Below are positions 31,878 through 39,779 of a DNA stretch of 64,000 bases, one piece after another. A program made the position numbers and the translations under genes. Under the pieces are notes generated by a model. It did not search any database, was not told where the DNA came from, and was given only the letters and a program-made list of their open reading frames with translations. Source of the DNA: Anaeromassilibacillus sp. An250 (GTDB lineage: Bacteria > Bacillota > Clostridia > Oscillospirales > Acutalibacteraceae); contig NZ_NFJK01000004.1 in the NCBI RefSeq assembly GCF_002159845.1, positions 62,001-126,000 on the forward strand, in the 5' to 3' direction. The stretch's first letter is position 1, and each line of letters begins with the position of its first letter.

Positions 31878-32312
31878 ATGAAATGTACAAGGTGTGGATT
31901 TGACAATCCATATGACGCCCATTACTGCAAGCAATGCGGCACCCCGTTGGAGGCCGCTGCTCCGCAGGGGCAAGCGGGCCCGGAAGGCCCCGAGGCTGGC
32001 CAGCAGCACGCGGCGCCGCCTCCCTATACGTACCGGGAAGGGCAGTGGAACCCGCCGCCCCCGACGTATTATGCCCCGCCGAACTATCCGCCTTATATGG
32101 AGGTTGTTTCCGCATCGAGCAGATGGGTCGCGCTGCTTCTGTGCATTTTTTTGGGCGGGTTGGGCGTCCACCGCTTTTATGTAGGCAAGATCGGCACGGG
32201 TGTGATCTACCTGTTGACCGGCGGCGTCTTTGGCATCGGCTGGCTGGTGGACGTGATTCTAATCGCCTGCGGGAGTTTCACGGATTCTGCGGGCGCGCCT
32301 TTGAAGCGATAG
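31878..32312 (+). CDS. Zinc-ribbon TM2-domain membrane protein
   Basis: 144 residues. N-terminal zinc ribbon (CTRCGFDN at residues 3-10 and CKQCG at about 17-21), a flexible linker rich in Pro, Gln and Tyr (about 25-75), then a TM2 domain: two transmembrane helices joined by the conserved turn [16 protein letters not shown], with a C-terminal [10 protein letters not shown]. Function is unknown in bacteria. ATG 31878 has TAGGAG upstream. It is a single gene between pckG and tRNA-Pro, with own promoter. Confidence 0.85.
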   Translation: MKCTRCGFDNPYDAHYCKQCGTPLEAAAPQGQAGPEGPEAGQQHAAPPPYTYREGQWNPPPPTYYAPPNYPPYMEVVSASSRWVALLLCIFLGGLGVHRFYVGKIGTGVIYLLTGGVFGIGWLVDVILIACGSFTDSAGAPLKR

Positions 32313-32342
32313 GAATTTCGAAATATGGAGAAACGTTCAGAT

Positions 32343-32400
32343 GGGGAGAGGCCTTTTCATTGTAAATGGAGGGGCCTTCCCTGTTTTTTCTTCAGAGGGC
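32343..32400 (+). terminator. Probable terminator of the TM2 protein gene
   Basis: Imperfect stem GGGGAGAGGCC with GGCCTTCCC and a run of six T (TGTTTTTTC). Confidence 0.5.
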
Positions 32401-32478
32401 GTGGGACTTCGAAATACATCCGTCGTATATTTTGCGGCAAGAAAAACTCGAAAAACGGCCGGGGATGTAAGTTCGCTC

Positions 32479-32507
32479 TTGATTTTTTTGGGAATCTATG
32501 CTATCAT
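32479..32507 (+). promoter_or_regulatory. Promoter of tRNA-Pro
   Basis: TTGATT, 17-base spacer, TATCAT, 19 bases before the mature tRNA. Confidence 0.65.
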
Positions 32508-32525
32508 AAATAGCGTTCTAAAAAT

Positions 32526-32603
32526 CCGGGTGTAGCGCAGTTTTGGTAGCGCGCTTGAATGGGGTTCAAGAGGCCGCAGGTTCAACTCCTGTCACTCGGA
32601 CCA
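32526..32603 (+). tRNA. tRNA-Pro (anticodon GGG)
   Basis: A full cloverleaf: acceptor CCGGGTG with CACTCGG, discriminator A and encoded CCA; D-stem GCGC/GCGC; anticodon stem CTTGA/TCAAG with loop ATGGGGT, so T33 is followed by GGG; T-stem GCAGG/CCTGT with loop TTCAACT. C1-G72 with A73 is the usual identity set of bacterial proline tRNA. A single tRNA gene with own promoter and terminator. GGG reads CCC and CCU codons. Confidence 0.95.
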
Positions 32604-32604
32604 G

Positions 32605-32650
32605 GCTGAGCCTGGACGCAAGTCGCGTTCCAGGTTCGGCTTTTTCTTTT
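32605..32650 (+). terminator. Terminator of tRNA-Pro
   Basis: Long stem GCTGAGCCTGG-ACGC with GCGT-TCCAGGTTCGGC, closed by AAGTC, then TTTTTCTTTTT. Its left arm resembles the first 21 bases of the tandem repeat unit after polA. Confidence 0.8.
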
Positions 32651-32871
32651 TATGGATCGCTCGCGTTTGGGGCGGGGATCTAGGTTGCTATTTTTACAGT
32701 AAATGTTCATAAATGCATACGTGGGGACAATCCATCGGACGATTGTCCTCATTTTTATATCCAAACCGGTCTGTTGTGCATGGAATTGTGGTGAAAGGGT
32801 TGATCGGTGCCCCCAAAGGGTGTATGGTAATAGCGCGAATAAAATGCTTGCAGCGGAATGGAGGAAAAAGA

Positions 32872-33750
32872 ATGTTTCGGTTGTATCCAGGCGATCAAGT
32901 TGGGATTGTGGCATGTTCGGATGCATTGCCGCGCCAGGAAGAGGGACGCATACGGGAATTGTCCCGTATATTGACACGGCTGGGGCTGGTTCCGGTGTTC
33001 AGTGACCACATTTTTGAGCCCAGCGGCACGCACTTGATAGAAGCTGGGCTGCGCGCGGACGCACTGATGCGGTTTTATGCAGACCCTTCCATCAAAGCCA
33101 TCTTTGACATTTCGGGCGGCAACCTGGCGAATGAGCTATTGCCCCTCTTGGATTATCCGCTTATAAAAGGCAGTCAAAAGCCTTTTTGGGGGTACAGCGA
33201 TTTGTCAACAATCATCAATGCCATCTACACCATGACGGGGAACACTTCCTATTTGTTCCAGGTCAAAACCCTCACCTGGGAGCATGGCGGGCAGCAGGAG
33301 CTGCTTTTTCAGCAGTCTTTGCTGGAGGGCAAGGACGCCCTTTACCGGGTGGACTGGGATTTCGTCCAGGGCGAGCATATGGAGGGCGTGGTGATCGGCG
33401 GAAATACCCGCTGTTTTCTGAAGCTTGCGGGCACGCCCTATATGCCGGATTTTTCGGATAAGATTCTGTTCCTGGAAAGCCTTGGAGGTGGCAAGCCGGA
33501 GCTGATTACCTATTTGAATCAGCTGAAGCAGATGGGAGCTTTTCAAAAAATCTCCGGGCTGCTTTTGGGGACGTTTACGAAATTCGAAGAGAAAGAAAGC
33601 CCGTCGGACCTCACCAAGTTGGTTCAGGCGGCCGTCGGCGACCCGGCGCTCCCGATTGCCAAGACGCAGCAAATCGGGCATGGCAGCCAATCGAGATGTT
33701 TCATCATCGGGACGCATTACGATCTTTACAAAACGAAGCCTATGGAATGA
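32872..33750 (+). CDS. S66-family peptidase (LD-carboxypeptidase/MccF-like)
   Basis: 292 residues. Serine peptidase of the family that removes the last D-alanine from murein tetrapeptides (LdcA) or cleaves microcin C (MccF). The nucleophile elbow is GYSDLSTI (about residues 105-112), the catalytic Glu is in LFLESLGGG and the His is in IGHGSQSRC. Cytoplasmic: no signal peptide. The GxSD elbow and lack of long insert fit both subgroups, so peptidoglycan recycling or peptide-nucleotide detoxification are both open. ATG 32872 has GGAGGAAAAAG upstream; an upstream in-frame extension has no homology. Confidence 0.88.
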   Translation: MFRLYPGDQVGIVACSDALPRQEEGRIRELSRILTRLGLVPVFSDHIFEPSGTHLIEAGLRADALMRFYADPSIKAIFDISGGNLANELLPLLDYPLIKGSQKPFWGYSDLSTIINAIYTMTGNTSYLFQVKTLTWEHGGQQELLFQQSLLEGKDALYRVDWDFVQGEHMEGVVIGGNTRCFLKLAGTPYMPDFSDKILFLESLGGGKPELITYLNQLKQMGAFQKISGLLLGTFTKFEEKESPSDLTKLVQAAVGDPALPIAKTQQIGHGSQSRCFIIGTHYDLYKTKPME

Positions 33751-33895
33751 AGAACCCGCAGCTTGGCATGGCGGTCTGCGGCCGGAAGTCCTTGGCAGGT
33801 TGCCGGCTTTCCTGTTGGGAAATCTATGTTAGGAAGATTCCCTCTTTGGCAGGGCTTTTGTACAAAGGGATTTTTCCCCAGCGGCCCGGCAAGTG

Positions 33896-33924
33896 TTGAC
33901 ACGGGGCGGCGGCATCATTATAAT
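33896..33924 (+). promoter_or_regulatory. Consensus promoter of greA
   Basis: TTGACA, 17-base spacer, TATAAT: both hexamers perfect. The strongest promoter seen in the window. Confidence 0.9.
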
Positions 33925-33995
33925 AAAAAGAAATGTACGCATTTTTCAAAACGCCGCGCCGCGGGCGGGGCGATCATAAAAGGTGGTAAGAGTAT

Positions 33996-34484
33996 ATGGC
34001 AGGAAAACAGGTGATCTTGACCCAGGAGGGCCTGGAAAAGCTGGAGCAGGAGCTGGAAGAGCTCAAAAGTGTCAAACGAAAAGAAATTGCAGAAAAAATT
34101 AAAGTGGCCCTGTCCTTCGGCGACCTGTCCGAGAACAGCGAATACGACGAGGCAAAGAACGAACAGGCCATCATGGAAGCGCGCATTGCGGACATTGAAG
34201 TTACACTCAAAAATGTGAAGGTCATTGACGAGAGCGAACTCAGCAACGAGAATATTCACATTGGTTCCAAGGTCGAAGTGCGCGTCAACAATCCGCGCAC
34301 GGGCAAGACGGACGTTTACAATTATAAAATTGTCGGTTCCAACGAAGCGGACCCGCTTTCCGGCAATATCTCCGATGAGTCCGCCGTGGGCAAGGCCCTG
34401 TTGGGCCACGGCATCGGCGACAAGATCGAAGTGGAGGTTCCGGCAGGGATGATGGAGTACGAGGTGCTCGCCATCTCCAAATAA
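33996..34484 (+). CDS. greA: Transcription elongation factor GreA
   Basis: 162 residues, normal length. It enters the RNA polymerase secondary channel and stimulates cleavage of backtracked RNA. The N-terminal coiled coil (about 1-75) holds the tip LSFGDLSENSEYDEAKNEQ with the acidic catalytic residues; the C-terminal FKBP-like domain has DPLSGNISDESAVGKALLG. ATG 33996 has AAAGGTGG upstream. It is 115 bases before lysS with a terminator between, a common gene order in Bacillota. Confidence 0.97.
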   Translation: MAGKQVILTQEGLEKLEQELEELKSVKRKEIAEKIKVALSFGDLSENSEYDEAKNEQAIMEARIADIEVTLKNVKVIDESELSNENIHIGSKVEVRVNNPRTGKTDVYNYKIVGSNEADPLSGNISDESAVGKALLGHGIGDKIEVEVPAGMMEYEVLAISK

Positions 34485-34506
34485 GAAACAAGGCGGCGTG
34501 TGGATG

Positions 34507-34540
34507 GCGGCGAAGCGCGTCCCGGCCGCTTTTTCTTTTT
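34507..34540 (+). terminator. Terminator after greA
   Basis: GCGGC/GCCGC stem with a 13-base loop, then TTTTTCTTTTT. Confidence 0.6.
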
Positions 34541-34587
34541 CTAAGGGAAACAAGGAAGCCTGCGCCCCGAGCGCCGGCAAAAGATAG

Positions 34588-36108
<1,521 letters not shown>

Positions 36109-36173
36109 AATTCCACAATATATAGTGTCTGACGAAACATGACGGCACAAGATGTAGTAAATAGGGCTTACAA

Positions 36174-36231
36174 CTACAACTTTTCTACAACTTTTGCTTG
36201 AAATCAGACGGCATCAGACGGGCCAAAATGA
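36174..36231. repeat. Direct repeats next to the integrase gene
   Basis: CTACAACTTTT occurs twice in tandem (36174-36184, 36185-36195), with a third TACAAC at 36169; ATCAGACGG occurs twice 10 bases apart (36213-36221, 36223-36231). Paired direct repeats between the element end and its integrase gene are typical of arm-type integrase binding sites in Tn916-like elements. Confidence 0.5.
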
Positions 36232-36232
36232 A

Positions 36233-36272
36233 GGGCAAATCCGTGTTTTTTATGCGGATTTGCCCTTTTTTG
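36233..36272 (+). terminator. Intrinsic terminator at the element edge
   Basis: Perfect 11-bp stem GGGCAAATCCG/CGGATTTGCCC with an 11-base loop, followed by six T. It stops lysS read-through into the integrase gene; in the minus direction it could also end the integrase transcript. Confidence 0.8.
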
Positions 36273-36278
36273 CAATTT

Positions 36279-37508
36279 TCACATTAGCACCAAATTACCC
36301 TTGATTGCCTCTGCTTTTTCCCTCATGTTTTCTTGCGTAATATGCGTGTAAATATCCATAGTTGTGGAAAAATCAGCGTGGCCCATCACTTGCTGGATAA
36401 ACTTGATGTCGTTGGTGCTTTCACAGAGCCGCGTGCAGAATGTGTGTCTCATGTTATGTACGCTAAAATGCGGCAGCAGTTCCGGCTCACGATCTTCCAG
36501 TTCAGCCTGATCCATTTCTTCGGCGTTGTAGGCGATGGAGATACGCTGGATGGCCCGATTGATATTGTGGGCACTGAGAAAATAACCTTCCCGATTCCTA
36601 AAAAGGAAACCGTGATACCCATTCATCACAAGGTCTTCCGGATAGAGGGTGTCCATGACTTCAATCAATGTGCGGAGCTGTTCAGCAACCTGCGGATACA
36701 GGATAGGGATGGTGCGGGTGCCGCTGGCTGTTTTAGGGGTGGTGATATGAAAACCTGCTTTCCCATCAATCACGCGATAGATCAAGTTGTGATTGACAGA
36801 GATGGTGTTGTTCTCCAGGTCCACATCATTTTTAGTTAAGCCGGTACATTCCGCAACACGCATTCCCGTACCGAGCAGTACGACCATGACAGGCAGCCAG
36901 TGGCTATACATCGGTGACTTGGAAATGAACCGAAGGAAGTTCTTCTGCTGTGTCATGGTCAGCGCGATTCTTTTCTTCGGGGGCGCCCCGGCTCCCTCTG
37001 TTTTGAGAGAGCGGTAGACGCCTTTGCTTGGATTTTTTCGGATGTAGTCATCATCGACCGCCAATTCAAGCGTGGGGTGAATCAGGTTATTGATGCTTTC
37101 CAAGGAATTGACCGCAAAGCCTTTTTTCAAAAGCTTCGTGTAAAATGTCAGGATGTCGCTCTTTCGGATGTTGGGCAGGGGAATGTTGGCAAACGGCTCA
37201 TCCTTCACATAGTTGCTCCAAAGATATTCGTAATTCGCCCGTGTAGAAGCCTTTAACTGGATCTTCGTATCCATGAGGACTTTGAACATATCATTTAGGG
37301 TGATTTTCATAGCCTCCTGGGTGCGAATACCGTCTTCGCTGTCACGGTTGAGCACTTTTTCTTTGGCCCGCAGGCTGGCAAGGTCAAAATCATAAATGTA
37401 CTTTTTCTTCTTACCCAGCTTATAGACAAACATATAGCTGCCGTCTGAGCGTTGTGTTTCTCCTGGCCGCAGGTTGCGGCCTTTGTTGTCTTTTCTAACT
37501 TTTGGCAT
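36279..37508 (-). CDS. int: Tyrosine recombinase/integrase (Tn916 type)
   Basis: 409 residues. It catalyses integration and excision of the element. An N-terminal arm-binding domain (about 1-65) is followed by a core-binding domain (about 70-165) and the catalytic domain with the full set R217 (GTGMRVAE), K259, H351-x2-R354 (VHNMRHTF), H377 (MGHAD) and nucleophile Y387 (DIYTHI). ATG 37508 has GGGAGG upstream. The gene points toward the lysS junction, with the excisionase gene 57 bases upstream in the same operon. The target appears to be the region just 3-prime of lysS. Confidence 0.95.
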   Translation of the reverse strand: MPKVRKDNKGRNLRPGETQRSDGSYMFVYKLGKKKKYIYDFDLASLRAKEKVLNRDSEDGIRTQEAMKITLNDMFKVLMDTKIQLKASTRANYEYLWSNYVKDEPFANIPLPNIRKSDILTFYTKLLKKGFAVNSLESINNLIHPTLELAVDDDYIRKNPSKGVYRSLKTEGAGAPPKKRIALTMTQQKNFLRFISKSPMYSHWLPVMVVLLGTGMRVAECTGLTKNDVDLENNTISVNHNLIYRVIDGKAGFHITTPKTASGTRTIPILYPQVAEQLRTLIEVMDTLYPEDLVMNGYHGFLFRNREGYFLSAHNINRAIQRISIAYNAEEMDQAELEDREPELLPHFSVHNMRHTFCTRLCESTNDIKFIQQVMGHADFSTTMDIYTHITQENMREKAEAIKGNLVLM

Positions 37509-37565
37509 AGGCTGATACCTCCCGATGTTTTGTGTGTTGCTGTGCCCGGAATGGGCAAGGTTCTG

Positions 37566-37766
37566 TTAGCATGAGATCTCGTACAAATATTCCTTCACGC
37601 GCTGAACGCTCCAAAGGACACGAGAATTCATGGTAATGCGGGCGTGGGCCAGGTCGCCGATCTGGACGGCCGTGTGCCGCCCGCAGTCGAGCAGTTTGCA
37701 AAGCGATTCCGTATCGACCGCCAAGCACTGATCCGGTGAAAGGTCATTGGGTTTTCTTTTTTCCAT
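37566..37766 (-). CDS. Excisionase-like small DNA-binding protein
   Basis: 66 residues. A short helix-turn-helix protein with LCKLLDCGRHTAVQI as helix pair and a C-terminal RVLWSVQRVKEYLYE, comparable in size, position and pattern to Tn916 Xis, which directs recombination toward excision. AAAGGAGGG lies upstream of ATG 37766. It is co-transcribed with int. The assignment rests mainly on position and on the wing-like end; similarity is weak. Confidence 0.7.
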   Translation of the reverse strand: MEKRKPNDLSPDQCLAVDTESLCKLLDCGRHTAVQIGDLAHARITMNSRVLWSVQRVKEYLYEISC

Positions 37767-38194
37767 AATTGCCCTCCTTTATTTGCAATTACATATATCC
37801 TTTACTGTTTGTAGAAGAAGGTTTTCAACAAAAACAATGAAGTCATTCAAATTCATCGGGAAGTGTAGGGTCTCTTCCAAAGGCCATTTCCTGCGCCGGG
37901 GCTTTCCGCCGCGTATTGCCAGGGCCCGCTGTGCGGTATTTCAATCGTGGGCGGGCTCCATGTGGTCATCGCACACTGTCCGCGATCCCTGTATAACTCC
38001 AATGGAAAAGGTTATGGGGCTTGTCAAGGTACAAAAAGAGCGTGCAGACTGACTATGGAATCCCATGCCATGTCTGTACGCCCTATATATAGGAGATGGC
38101 GGCCAAATTTCTGCAAATCCTGTGCCTTTAGATAAATTTATTTGCATATTGCCATTTTCAGTAACAGAAATATACTATATATAGACTATATATC

Positions 38195-38223
38195 TTGACT
38201 AACGCAAGATGTTGTGCTACACT
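38195..38223 (+). promoter_or_regulatory. Promoter of the element operon
   Basis: TTGACT, 17-base spacer, TACACT, directly downstream of the ACTATATAT repeats, which probably bind a regulator on the same helix face. Confidence 0.7.
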
Positions 38224-38329
38224 GTTTCTGTAATTGATTTTTGTGCGCTCCCCTTGTGGGATACAGACTTAGTTTCTGTACCGCGGATTGAAAAATCTGC
38301 ATTGCACACGCAGTCAAGATTGTACTTGT

Positions 38330-38385
38330 GCCAGTAGTATTACTGCGCCCCTCTGGGCCAGTATATTACTGGCTTTTTTATTTTT
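38330..38385 (+). terminator. First leader terminator
   Basis: A long stem with small bulges, GCCAGTAGTATTACTG with CAGTATATTACTGGC (38330-38345 with 38359-38373), followed by TTTTTTATTTTT. About 100 bases after the transcription start and 149 before the first gene. Confidence 0.75.
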
Positions 38386-38405
38386 CCGGGACTTTTGTTC
38401 CCATC

Positions 38406-38478
38406 AGCGAGGATGACTTTGGTTCATAGGCAGCTATGGACATCAGGCGTTACGGCCTTTGTCACCCTCGCTTTTTTT
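38406..38478 (+). terminator. Second leader terminator
   Basis: Stem AGCGAGGATGAC with GTCACCCTCGCT (one mismatch) around a 43-base loop, followed by seven T. Lies 56 bases before the first small gene. Confidence 0.7.
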
Positions 38479-38533
38479 CTGCCCAAATGCCGGAAACGGC
38501 TTTGAGGATATATCAAAATTACAGAAGGCAGGT

Positions 38534-38695
38534 ATGAACATGAATGTAAAAAAGCGAAGTCAGGAGTCTCTGACGAGTAAGAGGAAACCGATGGAGAGCT
38601 GGCGGCAGTATCAGAAACTGAACCAGTCCGCACAGAAGCATTGCCCGGTGATTCGGGCGCCCGTCATTCCCCGCAGGACGCGGAGGGGGTGTTGA
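38534..38695 (+). CDS. Small basic protein at the head of the element operon
   Basis: 53 residues, strongly basic (KKRSQ, TSKRKP, IPRRTRRGC) and without a recognised domain. ATG 38534 has AAGG 5 bases upstream; a second ATG at 38540 is possible. It ends 2 bases before the exonuclease start, so it is coupled to it. Basic charge suggests nucleic acid binding, but this is inference. It could also be a leader peptide that sets translation of the exonuclease. Confidence 0.55.
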   Translation: MNMNVKKRSQESLTSKRKPMESWRQYQKLNQSAQKHCPVIRAPVIPRRTRRGC

Positions 38696-38697
38696 GT

Positions 38698-39762
38698 ATG
38701 CCGGCAGGCAGTGTGGCTGTCAAAGAGCGGCATCAGCCCATGGTGCTGGTGGATACGGCAGGCTTGTCCGAAGAAGAATGGCTTGCCTACCGCCGGAAAG
38801 GTATTGGAGGCAGCGATGTTGCAGCTCTGCTGGGCATTTCACCGTGGCGGACGGCCCGGGATCTGTTTTATGACAAGCTGAACATTGCCGTGGTCGAGGA
38901 CCATGAGGACAACTGGGTGGCCCTGGAGATGGGACACCTGTTGGAACCGCTGGTGGCGAAGATCTTCCAGCACCGGACCGGCTACAAGGTCTATCAGATC
39001 AAAAAGATGTTCCAGCACCCGAAGTATCCCTGGATGCTGGCGGATGTGGACTACTTTGTAGAACTGCCGGACGGCACCACCGCTATTCTGGAGATCAAGA
39101 CCACAAACTACAACGCCAAAGATAACTGGTGGCTGGATGGTGAGGAAACCATTCCGGCCTACTATGAGTCCCAGGGGCGGCATTACATGGCCGTCATGGA
39201 TGTGGACCGCTGTTTCTTCTGCTGCCTGTATGGCAACAACGAGCAGGAAAGTATTATCCGTGATATGCAGAGGGATCTGGCCTATGAGGATGAGATGATT
39301 TTCCTGGAGCAGAATTTCTGGGAAAATCATGTGCTTACCAGAACGCCGCCGCCTTACACCGAAGATGGAGACCTCGTGATCGAGAGCGTGCGCCGGTACA
39401 CTGGCCCCGCTGACAAGGAGGCCCCCGCTGTGTCACTCGATTTATCTCTGACGGCCAAGCTGATGCGTTTTCTCCAGCTTCAGGAGCAGAAAAAAGGCGC
39501 AGAAGCCGGCAAAAAGGAAATCGAGGAAGATATGAAGCGACTGAAGGCTGCCATCATTGCCAAAATGGGGAAAAGCTGCAAAGCCATTTGCCAGCAGGAT
39601 GGGGTGAACTATACCGTCACTTACAATCCGATACGAACCCCTGGTATCGACAAGGATAATCTGAAACGGTTGAAGCTGGACCACCCGGACATTTACGAAC
39701 AATATGTGACTGTCTCAGTGTCACGCCGGTTCGTAGTCAAGTGTGACGGCGAGGCGGCATAA
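38698..39762 (+). CDS. YqaJ-type (lambda exonuclease fold) recombination nuclease
   Basis: 354 residues. Restriction-endonuclease-fold 5-prime to 3-prime exonuclease that resects DNA for single-strand annealing recombination. Marks: RRKGIGGSDVAALLG at about residues 38-52, MGHLLEP, the catalytic D in LADVDYFV and the E-x-K in AILEIKTT (about 137-144), then YYESQGRHYMAVMDV. A C-terminal helical part (about 255-300) resembles a coiled coil. ATG 38698 has GGAGGGGG upstream. First large gene of the operon, followed by the helicase gene 17 bases later. Confidence 0.92.
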   Translation: MPAGSVAVKERHQPMVLVDTAGLSEEEWLAYRRKGIGGSDVAALLGISPWRTARDLFYDKLNIAVVEDHEDNWVALEMGHLLEPLVAKIFQHRTGYKVYQIKKMFQHPKYPWMLADVDYFVELPDGTTAILEIKTTNYNAKDNWWLDGEETIPAYYESQGRHYMAVMDVDRCFFCCLYGNNEQESIIRDMQRDLAYEDEMIFLEQNFWENHVLTRTPPPYTEDGDLVIESVRRYTGPADKEAPAVSLDLSLTAKLMRFLQLQEQKKGAEAGKKEIEEDMKRLKAAIIAKMGKSCKAICQQDGVNYTVTYNPIRTPGIDKDNLKRLKLDHPDIYEQYVTVSVSRRFVVKCDGEAA

Positions 39763-39779
39763 AAGGAGGGAAAAAAGAA

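Larger units (their letters stand above)
37767..38533. promoter_or_regulatory. Control region between xis and the element operon
   Basis: 767 bases without a gene. Left part (37767-38080): no feature recognised. Then a 12-base palindrome CCTATATATAGG (38082-38093), two ACTATATAT repeats exactly 11 bases apart (38174-38182 and 38185-38193), a promoter (38195-38223), and a leader of about 300 bases with two intrinsic terminators. It is the apparent switch region for the plus-strand operon; an origin of transfer could also lie here but is not identified. Confidence 0.55.

Noticed and set aside
32713-32871. 53-residue N-terminal extension of the S66 peptidase
   Set aside because: No similarity to the family and a strong GGAGG lies directly before ATG 32872.
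37767-38080. Origin of transfer of the element
   Set aside because: No inverted repeat or relaxase nick-like sequence could be recognised, and no relaxase gene is in the window.
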